Below the pieces are notes generated by a model that did not search any database, had not been told where the DNA came from, and saw only the letters and a program-made list of their open reading frames with translations. A DNA stretch of 16,099 nt from JBOHBN01 sp050698355 (GTDB taxonomy: Bacteria > Actinomycetota > Actinomycetes > Streptosporangiales > WHST01), in contig JBOHBN010000029.1 in NCBI GenBank assembly GCA_050698355.1, forward strand, positions 1 through 16,099, given 5' to 3'. The position numbers were made by a program, and so were the translations under genes. Each line of letters opens with the position of its first letter. Position 1 is the stretch's first letter. Positions 1 to 7,501 of the stretch are shown piece after piece.

Positions 1-82
1 ACTCCACGGATGCAGGAAGCGGATACGGCCCTTACACTGGCGGCGAGGTTGAAGCAACCAGACACGCCGTCGCGGGGGACGA
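1..82. other. Left edge upstream of first gene; no gene assigned
   Basis: The frame of the first gene has a stop at 50-52, so that gene cannot begin further left than about 53. The other two + frames stay open here and could carry the tail of an upstream gene overlapping the first gene, but with so little sequence none can be assigned. A G-rich ribosome binding site (74-79) precedes the GTG at 83. Confidence 0.5.
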
Positions 83-1444
83 GTGCGCAAGAAGAAGCAA
101 CCGCAGGTCGATCCGTTCGCGGGCTACCAGGCCCCGCGGGTCGGCGGAGTCGCACCCCCTTGGGGCAGCGCTCCCCCGGCAGGGACTCGGGTAGCCGACC
201 GACCGGCAGAAAGCACCTCTCCGCCACGCACGGAGGCTCGACCTGCCACCGCTCCACCGAGCGAATCGCCATCCCCGCCCGCCACCGAGGCAGCGGCCCC
301 CTCGACGCCGCCGCCACCACCGCCAGCGGCACCGGAACGTCCCGCTCCCACCACGGAGCCGACTCCGACCGGCGGCAAAGAAGACAAGAGGGCCAAGCGC
401 CGCAAGCCGAAGCGCCGCGACCGTCGCGTCGAACTGCTCGACGGCGCAGTGGCGATGAATACGCACAGGTCCGACCTCGGGACCCGGGCCGCCCGGGGCA
501 CGCTGTGGGGCGTGCTCGGCCTCATCGTGATCTGCGTGCTCGCGCTGGTGCTTCACGAGGGCCGCAGCACACCGCCACCGCAGACCAGCCCGCCACCGCC
601 TTCGGCGCCCGGCGCCGGCGGCTTCGCGGCCGTCTTCATGCAGCGCTGGCTACCGGCAGGTGAAGGCACCGAGAGCGAGCTGGCCCCCTTCATGCGCGAG
701 GTGCCCACCCTCACCGCCAAGGCGAACACGCGGTTCGCGGCGCAGACGCCCGTTGTCCTCTCCGCCGACCAGGTGCATCCCGGCTACTGGAGCGTGCTGC
801 TCGCCGTGAACGAGACCGTCAAGAACGGGAAGGGCGAGCTGCAGCCGACCGGCACTCACTGGTACCGGGTCGCGGTCGCGCAAGCGGGCTCGACGGCCAG
901 CACCCCCGGCACCAACGACACGACCGTGTGGCAGATCACCGGAGCGCCGTACGAGGTGCCCGCGCCGACTGCCGCTGATGCCCTCACCAACTCGGCCTAC
1001 ACCGACACCGCGGTCCCGACGACCGGACCGGTTGCCGACACCACCCAAAGGTTCCTCGACGCGTATCTCACCGGCCAGGGCGAGCTCGACCGCTACACCA
1101 CACCGGATGCGCCGATCACGCCGGTGACCCCACCGAGCGCATCCGAGGTCACTGTCGACACCATCGCCGCCATCCCGACAGAGGACGACATCCAGGACTC
1201 CGCCGACACGCCGCCCGACGGTGTCACGGTGCGGGTGCTGGTGCACGCCACGGTGACCGGCAGCGACGGGGTGACCATCCCGATGGACTATCCGATGACC
1301 CTCCGGTCCCGTGCCGGACGCTGGGAGGTGCTCTCCCTCGATCTCGCCCCGTTCACCCAACGCGCCTCAGGCGCTCCCGCCAGGCAGACCCCGACCGCGA
1401 CGGGCGGTTCCGTTGCCAGCCCCTCGACCTCGCCAAACCCCTAG
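83..1444 (+). CDS. TcpC/ConB-type (VirB8-like) conjugation channel protein
   Basis: The 453-residue product looks like a bitopic structural subunit of a Gram-positive type IV secretion channel, equivalent to TcpC of pCW3 and ConB of ICEBs1. Residues 1-138 are cytoplasmic, very rich in Pro, Ala and Thr, and end in a basic stretch (KRRKPKRRDRR, 106-115). One membrane helix lies at about 139-158. The exported part holds two regions with the pattern of paired NTF2-like domains: about 178-295 (begins FAAVFMQRWL) and about 315-425 (begins VADTTQRFLDAYL, ends GRWEVLSLDL), followed by a Thr/Ser/Pro tail. The GTG at 83 is the first possible start after an in-frame stop at 50-52 and has GGGGGA just upstream. 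The ATG at 455 would give a 329-residue protein of more usual TcpC length, so the long N-terminus depends on the start choice. Family assignment rests on architecture, gene order and the domain patterns; it is fairly sure. Confidence 0.8.
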   Translation: MRKKKQPQVDPFAGYQAPRVGGVAPPWGSAPPAGTRVADRPAESTSPPRTEARPATAPPSESPSPPATEAAAPSTPPPPPPAAPERPAPTTEPTPTGGKEDKRAKRRKPKRRDRRVELLDGAVAMNTHRSDLGTRAARGTLWGVLGLIVICVLALVLHEGRSTPPPQTSPPPPSAPGAGGFAAVFMQRWLPAGEGTESELAPFMREVPTLTAKANTRFAAQTPVVLSADQVHPGYWSVLLAVNETVKNGKGELQPTGTHWYRVAVAQAGSTASTPGTNDTTVWQITGAPYEVPAPTAADALTNSAYTDTAVPTTGPVADTTQRFLDAYLTGQGELDRYTTPDAPITPVTPPSASEVTVDTIAAIPTEDDIQDSADTPPDGVTVRVLVHATVTGSDGVTIPMDYPMTLRSRAGRWEVLSLDLAPFTQRASGAPARQTPTATGGSVASPSTSPNP

Positions 1445-1451
1445 ACCACGT

Positions 1452-1471
1452 GCCGGCCGGAAGCGGCCGGC
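1452..1471 (+). promoter_or_regulatory. Strong GC hairpin between gene 1 and gene 2
   Basis: An 8-bp perfect stem (GCCGGCCG at 1452-1459 pairing with CGGCCGGC at 1464-1471) closes a four-base GAAG loop. It begins 8 bases after the stop of the TcpC-like gene and ends 7 bases before the ribosome binding site of the next gene. No T-run follows, so it is not a classic terminator. It could act as a transcript processing or stability element, or partly attenuate the downstream genes. Confidence 0.5.
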
Positions 1472-1492
1472 CCCGCTCGAGGAGACGATCCC

Positions 1493-1768
1493 GTGTTACC
1501 GCAGCTGCTTTTTGAACACAGCCAGATGCTCGTCCAGGCGGGCATCCTCGATTGGCTGAACGAGAAGATCCGCGACGCCACGACGACGATCAAGGCCCTG
1601 GTCACGTTGGCGATCATCGGCGGCCTCCTCTACCTGATGGTGAAGGCCAAGTTCCAGCTCAAGGCAGTCGTCGTGGGGCTGTGCGTCGCCGGGTTGGTGT
1701 TCTGGGCTGTCGGCCTGGACGGCTACAAGGCGCTGGCCAACCTGTTCGCCCCGGAGTTCAAGCAATAA
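1493..1768 (+). CDS. Small two-helix membrane protein in the ConC/TcpD position
   Basis: This 91-residue protein has an amphipathic N-terminal part (1-32) and two membrane helices at about 35-51 (LVTLAIIGGLLYLMVKA) and 57-75 (LKAVVVGLCVAGLVFWAVG), joined by a short basic turn (KAKFQLK). It is not recognised by sequence. Its size and its place between the VirB8-like and VirB3-like genes match ConC of ICEBs1 and TcpD of pCW3, small membrane proteins of the same channel. A pilin-like VirB2 role is possible but unsupported. The GTG start at 1493 has GAGGAG at 1479-1484 with an 8-base spacer. Codon 2 is TTA (1496-1498), a rare leucine codon in such GC-rich genomes. Confidence 0.75.
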   Translation: MLPQLLFEHSQMLVQAGILDWLNEKIRDATTTIKALVTLAIIGGLLYLMVKAKFQLKAVVVGLCVAGLVFWAVGLDGYKALANLFAPEFKQ

Positions 1769-1781
1769 CCGCGCGACACGA

Positions 1782-1815
1782 GCACCGGGCACCGGGCACC
1801 GGGCACCGGGCACCG
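1782..1815. repeat. Heptamer tandem repeat (GCACCGG)x4 plus partial fifth
   Basis: Four perfect GCACCGG units run from 1782 to 1809, with six matching bases of a fifth unit at 1810-1815. The tract ends directly at the ribosome binding site of the next gene. The 7-bp unit is not a multiple of three and lies outside coding sequence, so unit number can change by slippage without altering a protein. Confidence 0.85.
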
Positions 1816-1821
1816 AAGGGG
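1816..1821 (+). promoter_or_regulatory. Ribosome binding site of the TcpE-like gene
   Basis: AAGGGG lies 8 bases before the ATG at 1830 and fixes that start. It directly abuts the heptamer repeat, so changes in repeat number would alter the leader right next to the site. Confidence 0.7.
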
Positions 1822-1829
1822 CACATTCG

Positions 1830-2309
1830 ATGGCAGAGCTGAAGGATCACGACCACAGCTACGAGGTGTGCCAGTCGTACACGTTCGCCCGGCGCTACCC
1901 GAAGCTGATCGGCCGGATCAAGTCCGGGATCGGTAACGACCGTGGATGGACGATCCCCGGCGGTCCCTACTCACCGCTGCAGATCGGAACGTTCGTGGCC
2001 GCCTTCGTGATCCTGGTGTGGACGCGCGCGATCTGGGCGCACTTCGGACCGGTGAACCTCGCGCTCTACATCGGCATCCCGCTGGGTCTCGCCTTCGTCG
2101 TACGCCACCTGCAGATCGAGAACCGCCCGCCGTACCGGTTCCTGATCGGGTTCGTGAAGTACGTGGTGTGGAACAACAGGGGCCGCCGCAACGGCCGGCG
2201 GGTCGGTGAGCCACACCCGCACACCGTGCGGATGCGCACCCTGGTGCGCGTGGTGCACCCGGAGATCTACTCCGCGCCCGCAGCCGAGCGACGCGAGGCG
2301 GCTGCATGA
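1830..2309 (+). CDS. TcpE/ConD-family (VirB3-like) conjugation membrane protein
   Basis: This 159-residue inner membrane protein fits the TcpE family. It has a short N-terminal part carrying YTFARRYPKLIGRI (17-30), a turn rich in Gly and Pro before the first helix (about 48-70, LQIGTFVAAFVILVWTRAIW), and a second helix (about 76-95, NLALYIGIPLGLAFVVRHL). The conserved-looking element NRPPYRFLIGFVKYVVW (98-114) follows, then a basic tail. In ICEBs1 the equivalent ConD is VirB3-like and sits just before the VirB4 ATPase, exactly as here. The stop overlaps the start of the VirB4-like gene as ATGA (2306-2309), which suggests translational coupling and partner proteins. The start is supported by AAGGGG at 1816-1821. 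Confidence 0.78.
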   Translation: MAELKDHDHSYEVCQSYTFARRYPKLIGRIKSGIGNDRGWTIPGGPYSPLQIGTFVAAFVILVWTRAIWAHFGPVNLALYIGIPLGLAFVVRHLQIENRPPYRFLIGFVKYVVWNNRGRRNGRRVGEPHPHTVRMRTLVRVVHPEIYSAPAAERREAAA

Positions 2310-4996
2310 GCAGCAACCAGCTCTTCCCGGCCTACGACATCGTCGACAACCTGGTCGTCACCCGGAACGGCACGGTGTGGGCGATCTGGCGGCTCAAGGG
2401 CGTGCCGTACATGCGGGCTGGCCTGTCCGGCAAGCGCCAGATGCGCCTTGCCATCAAACACCTCTGCGCGGCGATGCCGGAGGAGTCGCTGCTGCTCACG
2501 TTGTGGGCGCGGGTCGATCCGCTCACCGTCATCGGGTCCACGCTGGACGGCGTCGACACCGACAACCCCATGGTGCAGGAGCTCGCCGCCGCACACCTGG
2601 AGGTGCTCGGCGAGGACGAGATCCGCCGTCCCACGCACTGGATCGCCATCCCGCTGCCGCACATCGATGCACGCAACCGCTTCGGCACCTACCGACGGGC
2701 CGCCCAGGTCTCGATCGCCGAATCCTTCGGCCTGCCCTGGGGCAAGCTGCCGGACGCCGAGGTCTCGCTGCGGCTCACCCAGGCCCAGCGGATCGCGAGC
2801 CAGTTCCCCACGTCGCTCGGACACCGCCCCGCGACACCGGCGGAGATCCTGTGGATCTACGCGCACCAGCACCTGCGGGGCACCTCGGAGGAGCCGCCGC
2901 TGCCCGCGCCCGAGGACTACGCGCAGCTGCTGCGCTCCGGCCTGAGCCTGGCCGAGTTCCGGGACGCGATCTTCTACGAGGGCGGCGCCAAGGACGACGT
3001 GGTCGAGACGATGCGCCGGCCGCTCATCCGCCGCTACCTGCGCATCGACTCGCACGAGCAGAGCTACCAGTCCAACCTGGTCATCGCCGACATGCCTCGA
3101 CACTTCACCTTCCCGGGCACGGAGTGGTTCACCTGGCCGTACAACCTCATCACGAGCCTGGACGACTCCGATCCGTTCTGCTGCGATGTCGCGGTCCGCC
3201 TGCGCGCGGTCCGCAACGAGGACGCGCAGAAGAAGGCACGGCGGCAACGCCGCGAGCTGATCGGCCAGTACGAGGAGTTCGACGGCGACATTGCGGGGGC
3301 ACCGCCCGAGCTGGGGGACGCCTCCGCCGCGCTTGATCAGGAGAGCGCCGAACTCGCGGTCAACAAGCTCGACCCCGAGCTGCAACCCACGATGGTGCTC
3401 ACCGTCTGGGGAACCAGCATCGACCAGGTCGAGCACCGCGCGGACCGGCTGGAGGCGCTGTACCGGCCGAACCAGTTCCCGGTTCCACGCCCGACGGGCG
3501 AGCAGGAGGACCTGTTCTGGGCCGGCACGCCTGGCGCGCCGCGCCCGCGCGTGTGCGACGACTACAAGCAGTTCCTGCTGCCGAGCGGCTTCGCCGCCGG
3601 TATGCCGTTCGTCGACGTCGACCTGGGAGACCCGACCGGTTTCATCCTCGGTTACCTGACCGAGGTCGGTGTCACGTTCCCGGTAACCCTGGACCTGGAA
3701 GCGGCGCTGCGCGAGCAGCGCGCCGCGTCGATGGCGTTCACCGGGGAACTGGGCTCGGGCAAGTCGGTCGCGATGAAGACGGTCACGTACTACACGCTCG
3801 CCCGCGGCGGCCGCGGCATCACCATCGACCGCACCCCGATGGGCGAGTGGGCGCGGTTCGCCCATTCGATGCGGCACTGGGCGCAGCAACGCGGGCACCC
3901 GCTCAGCGTCAACGTGGTGCGGGTATCCGGCGATATCGGGTATTCCTTCGACCCGTTGCGCATCCTGCCGCGGACCGACCGGGACGAGGACGGCAACACC
4001 TTCGACCTCGGCCGCACGATCGCGGAGGGCACCCTCTCCATCCTGCTCGGCTACGGCGCGACCAGCCCGCACGCCTCGATGGTCTCCGAGGTGTTGGACC
4101 GGATCGCAGCGCGCCCCGACCGCAGCATGGCCATGCTGATCCGCGAGATGGAGTCGCTCGCGTACGCCTCCGCCAGCCGTGGGAAGGCGGGCGAAGCCGC
4201 CCCGCAGGGCGCGGGCGACGGTGAAGGCGGCGGGGAGGGAGCGCTCAAGGCCCTCGCCGATGACGACGCGACTATCGCTTGGGAGATCCGGCGACAGTTG
4301 CGGGCGATCGCGCGCCGCCCCACGTCACGGGCGCTCTTCGACGAGTCGCTTCCCGTCGTGCGGCTGGACGAGGCCGACTTCACGGTGCTGCACACGCCGA
4401 ACCTGCCGTTGCCGTCCAAGGAGGTGGCGAACAACCCGAGCGCGAAGCTCTCCTTCGAGCAGATCCACGCGCAGGCGCTCATCTACGTCGCGACGGCCGC
4501 CTGCCGGTACGTCGCGTTCCGCGACAACCGGATGACCATCGTCCCGTTGGACGAGTGCTGGTTCCTGAACAACAACCACGAGGGCCAGCAGTTGCGCTAC
4601 GAGATCATCAGGGACGGCCGCAAGCACCGCGCTGCGGTGCTGCTCGGCTCGCACGACGCCGATGACTTCGGCGACGAAGCGACGCGGGGGCTGCTCAAGT
4701 ACCGGTTCGCCTTCCGCCAGGGCGACGAGAATCTCGCGCAGCGCAACGCGTCATTCGTCGCGCTGGACGCGTCCGACCCCGGCACGCTGACGCTGATCAA
4801 CGACCCGGAGCTGCCGTCGGGGCGGTGTGTCATGTACGACCGGCACGGCAACAAGGGCGTGCTGCACATCGCGATGCCACCGCTGCAGGACGTCCGCGAC
4901 GGCATGCTGACCCACACCGGTGTGGGTCGGGTCGCCGCGGAGGGAGCGGAACCGGAGACCGCCTCGTCGGCCGAGGAACAGGCGGCATCCTCATGA
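2306..4996 (+). CDS. VirB4/ConE-type secretion ATPase
   Basis: The 896-residue product is the main energy-supplying ATPase of the secretion channel and should act at the cytoplasmic face of the membrane. The N-terminal region opens with YDIVDNLVVTRNGTVWAIW (10-28), typical of TraC/VirB4-like proteins. The C-terminal ATPase domain has an intact Walker A, GELGSGKS (480-487), and a Walker B, TIVPLDE (744-750), with the catalytic Glu next to Asp749. Near the end, LINDPELPSGRCVMYDRHG (830-848) resembles the late conserved region of this family. A low-complexity Gly/Ala loop (about 622-650) interrupts the ATPase domain. The length is normal for VirB4-class proteins. The gene overlaps both neighbours by ATGA (2306-2309 and 4993-4996), so VirB3-like, VirB4 and VirB6-like proteins are likely made in step. 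Assignment is confident. Confidence 0.92.
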   Translation: MSSNQLFPAYDIVDNLVVTRNGTVWAIWRLKGVPYMRAGLSGKRQMRLAIKHLCAAMPEESLLLTLWARVDPLTVIGSTLDGVDTDNPMVQELAAAHLEVLGEDEIRRPTHWIAIPLPHIDARNRFGTYRRAAQVSIAESFGLPWGKLPDAEVSLRLTQAQRIASQFPTSLGHRPATPAEILWIYAHQHLRGTSEEPPLPAPEDYAQLLRSGLSLAEFRDAIFYEGGAKDDVVETMRRPLIRRYLRIDSHEQSYQSNLVIADMPRHFTFPGTEWFTWPYNLITSLDDSDPFCCDVAVRLRAVRNEDAQKKARRQRRELIGQYEEFDGDIAGAPPELGDASAALDQESAELAVNKLDPELQPTMVLTVWGTSIDQVEHRADRLEALYRPNQFPVPRPTGEQEDLFWAGTPGAPRPRVCDDYKQFLLPSGFAAGMPFVDVDLGDPTGFILGYLTEVGVTFPVTLDLEAALREQRAASMAFTGELGSGKSVAMKTVTYYTLARGGRGITIDRTPMGEWARFAHSMRHWAQQRGHPLSVNVVRVSGDIGYSFDPLRILPRTDRDEDGNTFDLGRTIAEGTLSILLGYGATSPHASMVSEVLDRIAARPDRSMAMLIREMESLAYASASRGKAGEAAPQGAGDGEGGGEGALKALADDDATIAWEIRRQLRAIARRPTSRALFDESLPVVRLDEADFTVLHTPNLPLPSKEVANNPSAKLSFEQIHAQALIYVATAACRYVAFRDNRMTIVPLDECWFLNNNHEGQQLRYEIIRDGRKHRAAVLLGSHDADDFGDEATRGLLKYRFAFRQGDENLAQRNASFVALDASDPGTLTLINDPELPSGRCVMYDRHGNKGVLHIAMPPLQDVRDGMLTHTGVGRVAAEGAEPETASSAEEQAASS
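4909..4928. repeat. Perfect 20-bp palindrome inside the 3' end of the VirB4-like gene
   Basis: GACCCACACC (4909-4918) is followed without spacer by its exact reverse complement (4919-4928). It codes for part of the C-terminal tail (about residues 869-875) and lies about 65 bases before the start of the VirB6-like gene. It could be an operator, a protein-binding or recombination site, or a chance product of codon use in a GC-rich gene. Confidence 0.8.
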
Positions 4997-7377
4997 TCAA
5001 GGTGGCAGTGTTCCGAGCGGGTTGGCGCGCGCTCTGCTCCGCCATCGCACTCGCGGCACTCGCTGCGATGCTCGTCGTGGTGACCGGCAGCCCTGCTGCT
5101 GCCGCGCCCGATCCGCACCGCACCACCATCGACCAGGGTCCCGCCGGTGCGAAGGACGACACCTGCGAGGTCATCGTCTGCGACCCCGGTGAGCCGCACA
5201 CCGGCGGCAAGGACGCGTCGAAGAAGGGCCCGACCCCGCCAGGTGACCAGGTCGCCGAGACCGTGCACCCGAAACCGAAGCCAGGCGAGGACGCCTCGTA
5301 CCTGGAGCAGCTCGCCGGCGAGAGCCGCTGCGAACAGGGGCCGCACATCACCGCGCCGTACAACTCCAAGCGGTCGGGCCAGGCGGCCGGGGACTGCTTG
5401 CCGGTGAAGAGCTTCGGCGCCATGTTCAAGACAACAAGCCCTACAGAGGGGATTGGGTGGCAGTGCTTCGTGCCCTTCTTTCAGGGGGGCTGCGGCCGCG
5501 GAAGCACGGTTGCGACCGGCACCAGCGCGGTAGAGGAAGCGCTCGGGACGCAGTTCGGCTTCGTCTGGGCGATGTACCAGGCCGTGGTCTACCTGACCGC
5601 CTGGTTCACCCACTGGGGCGTCGCGTTCGAGCCGCTCTCCGTGGTGAGTCATCTGGCGATGAAGCTGCAGAACGCATGGCAGCACCGGGTGATCGGCCCG
5701 CTGCACATCGGCGGACTGGGCGGGTTCGTCCTGCTGCTCGCCGCGCTGTGGGCGGGCCTGCTGATGCTGTTCCGCCGCTTCCGTCGCGGCTTCGCCGAGC
5801 TGATGGTCGCGGTCATAATCGCGGCGATCGGCGCGGCGTTCCTCGTCCACCCGGGCACGACCATCAACAAGCTCATCGACGGCGCACGATACTTCGGCCT
5901 CACGGTCGCCGCCATCTCGCTCGACCCCGGCGGTACGCCAACCGTCCCGACCACCCAGGCGTCCGCGGACAAGGTCGCCGACGCCAAGGTGGGCGAGGCC
6001 GTATCCAACAAGCTTGTCACCTCGCTCCTGCTCAAGCCGCACATGATCGCGAACACCGGCCAGGTGCAGCACGGCAAGTGCGAGCGGTGGTACTGGCAGG
6101 CGCTGGACCCGGACTACGCGCACAACAAAGGGTCCTACAAGAAGCTGACGGACCCGAAGAACGGGTGCGTCACCGAGGGGGCGCTTCGGCCGACGGTCGA
6201 GCGGATCGTGCTCGCGTCACTTCTGCTGGTCATGGCGATCGTCGTGGCCGCGTTCTGCCTGCTCGCCGTCGGTTTACTGTTGCTCAGCCAGCTCGCCGCC
6301 GCCGCGTACCTCGCGATCGCCGGACTGGTCTGGGCGATCGCGCCGCTCGCCGGCTGGGGACGCAGACTGCTGGTCAAGTGGATCACCGGCCTGCTCGTCT
6401 GCGTCGCCGGCACGGTCGCCGGAGTACTTGCGATCGTGGTGTACCTCGACGTGCTCGGGGTGATACTCGGGCTCGGCGAGTCACCGCTCGTCAGCTTCAC
6501 CCTGGCACTCGTCGTGGCCATCGTGGGCTTCATGCTGCGCAAGCGGCTCACCGCCGGCCTGCGCAAGGGAGCCCGCCAGATCGGTTCCAAGCTGGAAGGA
6601 ACCCTGTCGCGACCCGGCGAGACGCTCGCCGAACAGGCGCAGCGCCAGCAAGCCGGACGGTCTCCTGCCCCGGTCGCGGACGCGGTGGCCGGCGGCGCGA
6701 GCGCGGGCGCCACGGCCGGCGCGGTCGAGAAGATGTCCGGCACCGCGAGCACGCCCGCGAGCGTGCTGGTCCGCAAGGATGGCAACCGCGAGCCAGACGG
6801 GGCCGGGAAGCAGGTCAGGTACAGCGACCGGGTACGCGACGGCATCGGCCAGAGCGAGGAGGGCCGCCGCGCGCTCGGGGCCACCGCCAGCCGGGAGCTG
6901 GGCAGCGCGTCATCGGGTGTCACATCGGCGGCCGGCGTCGCAGGCGCAGCCAGTAAGACCAGCGTCCCCGGCGCGGTCGCCGTGGGCGCGGCGCACACCA
7001 CACGGGCGGCGACGCACACCACGTCGAAGGCCAGCCGCGGCGCCGTCGAGGCGACCACCGCGTCGGGCGGCTACGATCCTGGCCCCTCCGGGGGCACCGT
7101 CACCGGAACCGGCGGTAGGCCCACAGGTCCCGTACCGCCGAGCGCCGGATCGACCGGCCGCACCGCCGCGGGCGAGAAGGCCACGCGAGTCGCGTCTCGC
7201 GTCTCATCCGGTGAGAAGCATGCGGCACCGCACCACGCGGCGAACGGTGCCGCGGGCCACGCCGCCACCCGGCACACCCACCCGCCGTCGAGCTACCAGA
7301 AAGACGAACTGATGGCCGAGCTGGCCCGGCGGCGCGAGCGTCGGGACAAGGTACTCTCGGCGACCCGGCCGAGCTGA
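4993..7377 (+). CDS. Polytopic VirB6/ConG/TcpH-like channel protein
   Basis: This 794-residue membrane protein sits in the VirB6 position. It starts with a signal peptide (about 1-38, hydrophobic core ALAALAAMLVVV, then SPAAAA). The outer segment that follows has six cysteines (58, 63, 113, 135, 158, 167), which may form disulfides outside the cell. Predicted helices lie at about 188-208, 238-260, 268-286, 405-430, 431-455, 462-484 and 498-514. A second soluble loop (about 287-404) has two more cysteines (363, 392). The last 275 residues are a low-complexity Ala/Gly/Ser/Thr/Arg tail, ending in a charged segment (ELMAELARRRERRDK). TcpH/ConG proteins are also large, with a long C-terminal part. 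The start at 4993 overlaps the VirB4 stop as ATGA; an ATG at 4825 in the same frame would overlap VirB4 by 172 bases and would bury the signal peptide. Codon 428 is TTA. Role is inferred from topology and context. Confidence 0.8.
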   Translation: MIKVAVFRAGWRALCSAIALAALAAMLVVVTGSPAAAAPDPHRTTIDQGPAGAKDDTCEVIVCDPGEPHTGGKDASKKGPTPPGDQVAETVHPKPKPGEDASYLEQLAGESRCEQGPHITAPYNSKRSGQAAGDCLPVKSFGAMFKTTSPTEGIGWQCFVPFFQGGCGRGSTVATGTSAVEEALGTQFGFVWAMYQAVVYLTAWFTHWGVAFEPLSVVSHLAMKLQNAWQHRVIGPLHIGGLGGFVLLLAALWAGLLMLFRRFRRGFAELMVAVIIAAIGAAFLVHPGTTINKLIDGARYFGLTVAAISLDPGGTPTVPTTQASADKVADAKVGEAVSNKLVTSLLLKPHMIANTGQVQHGKCERWYWQALDPDYAHNKGSYKKLTDPKNGCVTEGALRPTVERIVLASLLLVMAIVVAAFCLLAVGLLLLSQLAAAAYLAIAGLVWAIAPLAGWGRRLLVKWITGLLVCVAGTVAGVLAIVVYLDVLGVILGLGESPLVSFTLALVVAIVGFMLRKRLTAGLRKGARQIGSKLEGTLSRPGETLAEQAQRQQAGRSPAPVADAVAGGASAGATAGAVEKMSGTASTPASVLVRKDGNREPDGAGKQVRYSDRVRDGIGQSEEGRRALGATASRELGSASSGVTSAAGVAGAASKTSVPGAVAVGAAHTTRAATHTTSKASRGAVEATTASGGYDPGPSGGTVTGTGGRPTGPVPPSAGSTGRTAAGEKATRVASRVSSGEKHAAPHHAANGAAGHAATRHTHPPSSYQKDELMAELARRRERRDKVLSATRPS

Positions 7378-7497
7378 TCGACAGGGGCCCATGACTCCAT
7401 ACCCCGTCACCCTTCCGCGCTCCGCTCCTCGCTCCGAGCGCACGTCACCGCAGTGGTACTCGTGCACCGCTGCGATGCTCACGCGGAAGAGCTCCTC
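7378..7497. other. Gap between VirB6-like and cell-wall hydrolase genes
   Basis: This 120-base stretch holds no clear terminator. An inverted repeat, GCGCTC (7417-7422) and GAGCGC (7436-7441), has a 13-base loop. A 36-codon reading frame (7391-7501) crosses the gap and is listed separately. The next gene may carry its own promoter here, but no clear -35/-10 pair is visible. Confidence 0.4.
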
Positions 7498-7501
7498 ATG
7501 A
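7391..7501 (+). CDS. Possible 36-residue leader ORF coupled to the hydrolase gene
   Basis: An ATG at 7391 opens 36 codons (begins MTPYPVTLPRSAPRSERTS) and ends in a TGA that overlaps the ATG of the next gene as ATGA (7498-7501), the same arrangement seen at five other junctions in this operon. AGGGG lies only 3 bases before the ATG, which is close for a ribosome binding site. The peptide has no recognisable feature and no hydrophobic stretch. It may be a translated leader or chance. Confidence 0.2.
   Translation: MTPYPVTLPRSAPRSERTSPQWYSCTAAMLTRKSSS
7485..7491 (+). promoter_or_regulatory. Ribosome binding site of the hydrolase gene
   Basis: GGAAGAG lies 6 bases before the ATG at 7498. It decides in favour of this start over the in-frame GTG at 7453, which would add 15 residues ahead of the membrane anchor. 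Confidence 0.7.

Noticed and set aside
10..663. 217-codon + frame at the left edge
   Set aside because: Most of it overlaps the TcpC-like gene in another frame and reads as Arg/Pro/Ser-rich shadow. Only its first 20 or so codons could belong to an upstream gene, which is too little to call.
2267..4072. 601-codon open frame on the minus strand
   Set aside because: It is opposite the VirB4-like gene, which has intact Walker motifs in the + frame. The minus product shows no family pattern.
4825..4992. Upstream in-frame start for the VirB6-like protein
   Set aside because: It would overlap the VirB4-like gene by 172 bases and add 56 Arg/Gly-rich residues before a clear signal peptide. The ATGA junction at 4993 is better.
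4597..6123. 508-codon open frame on the minus strand
   Set aside because: It spans the VirB4/VirB6-like junction in antisense. Both + genes are well supported, so this is a shadow.
5457..6956. 499-codon + frame inside the VirB6-like gene
   Set aside because: The product is Arg-rich with no helices or motifs, while the overlapping frame gives a signal peptide and seven membrane helices.
7356..7373. CTCGGC/GCCGAG inverted repeat at the end of the VirB6-like gene as a terminator
   Set aside because: The stem is only 6 bp, overlaps the last codons and has no T-run. It is not convincing as a terminator.
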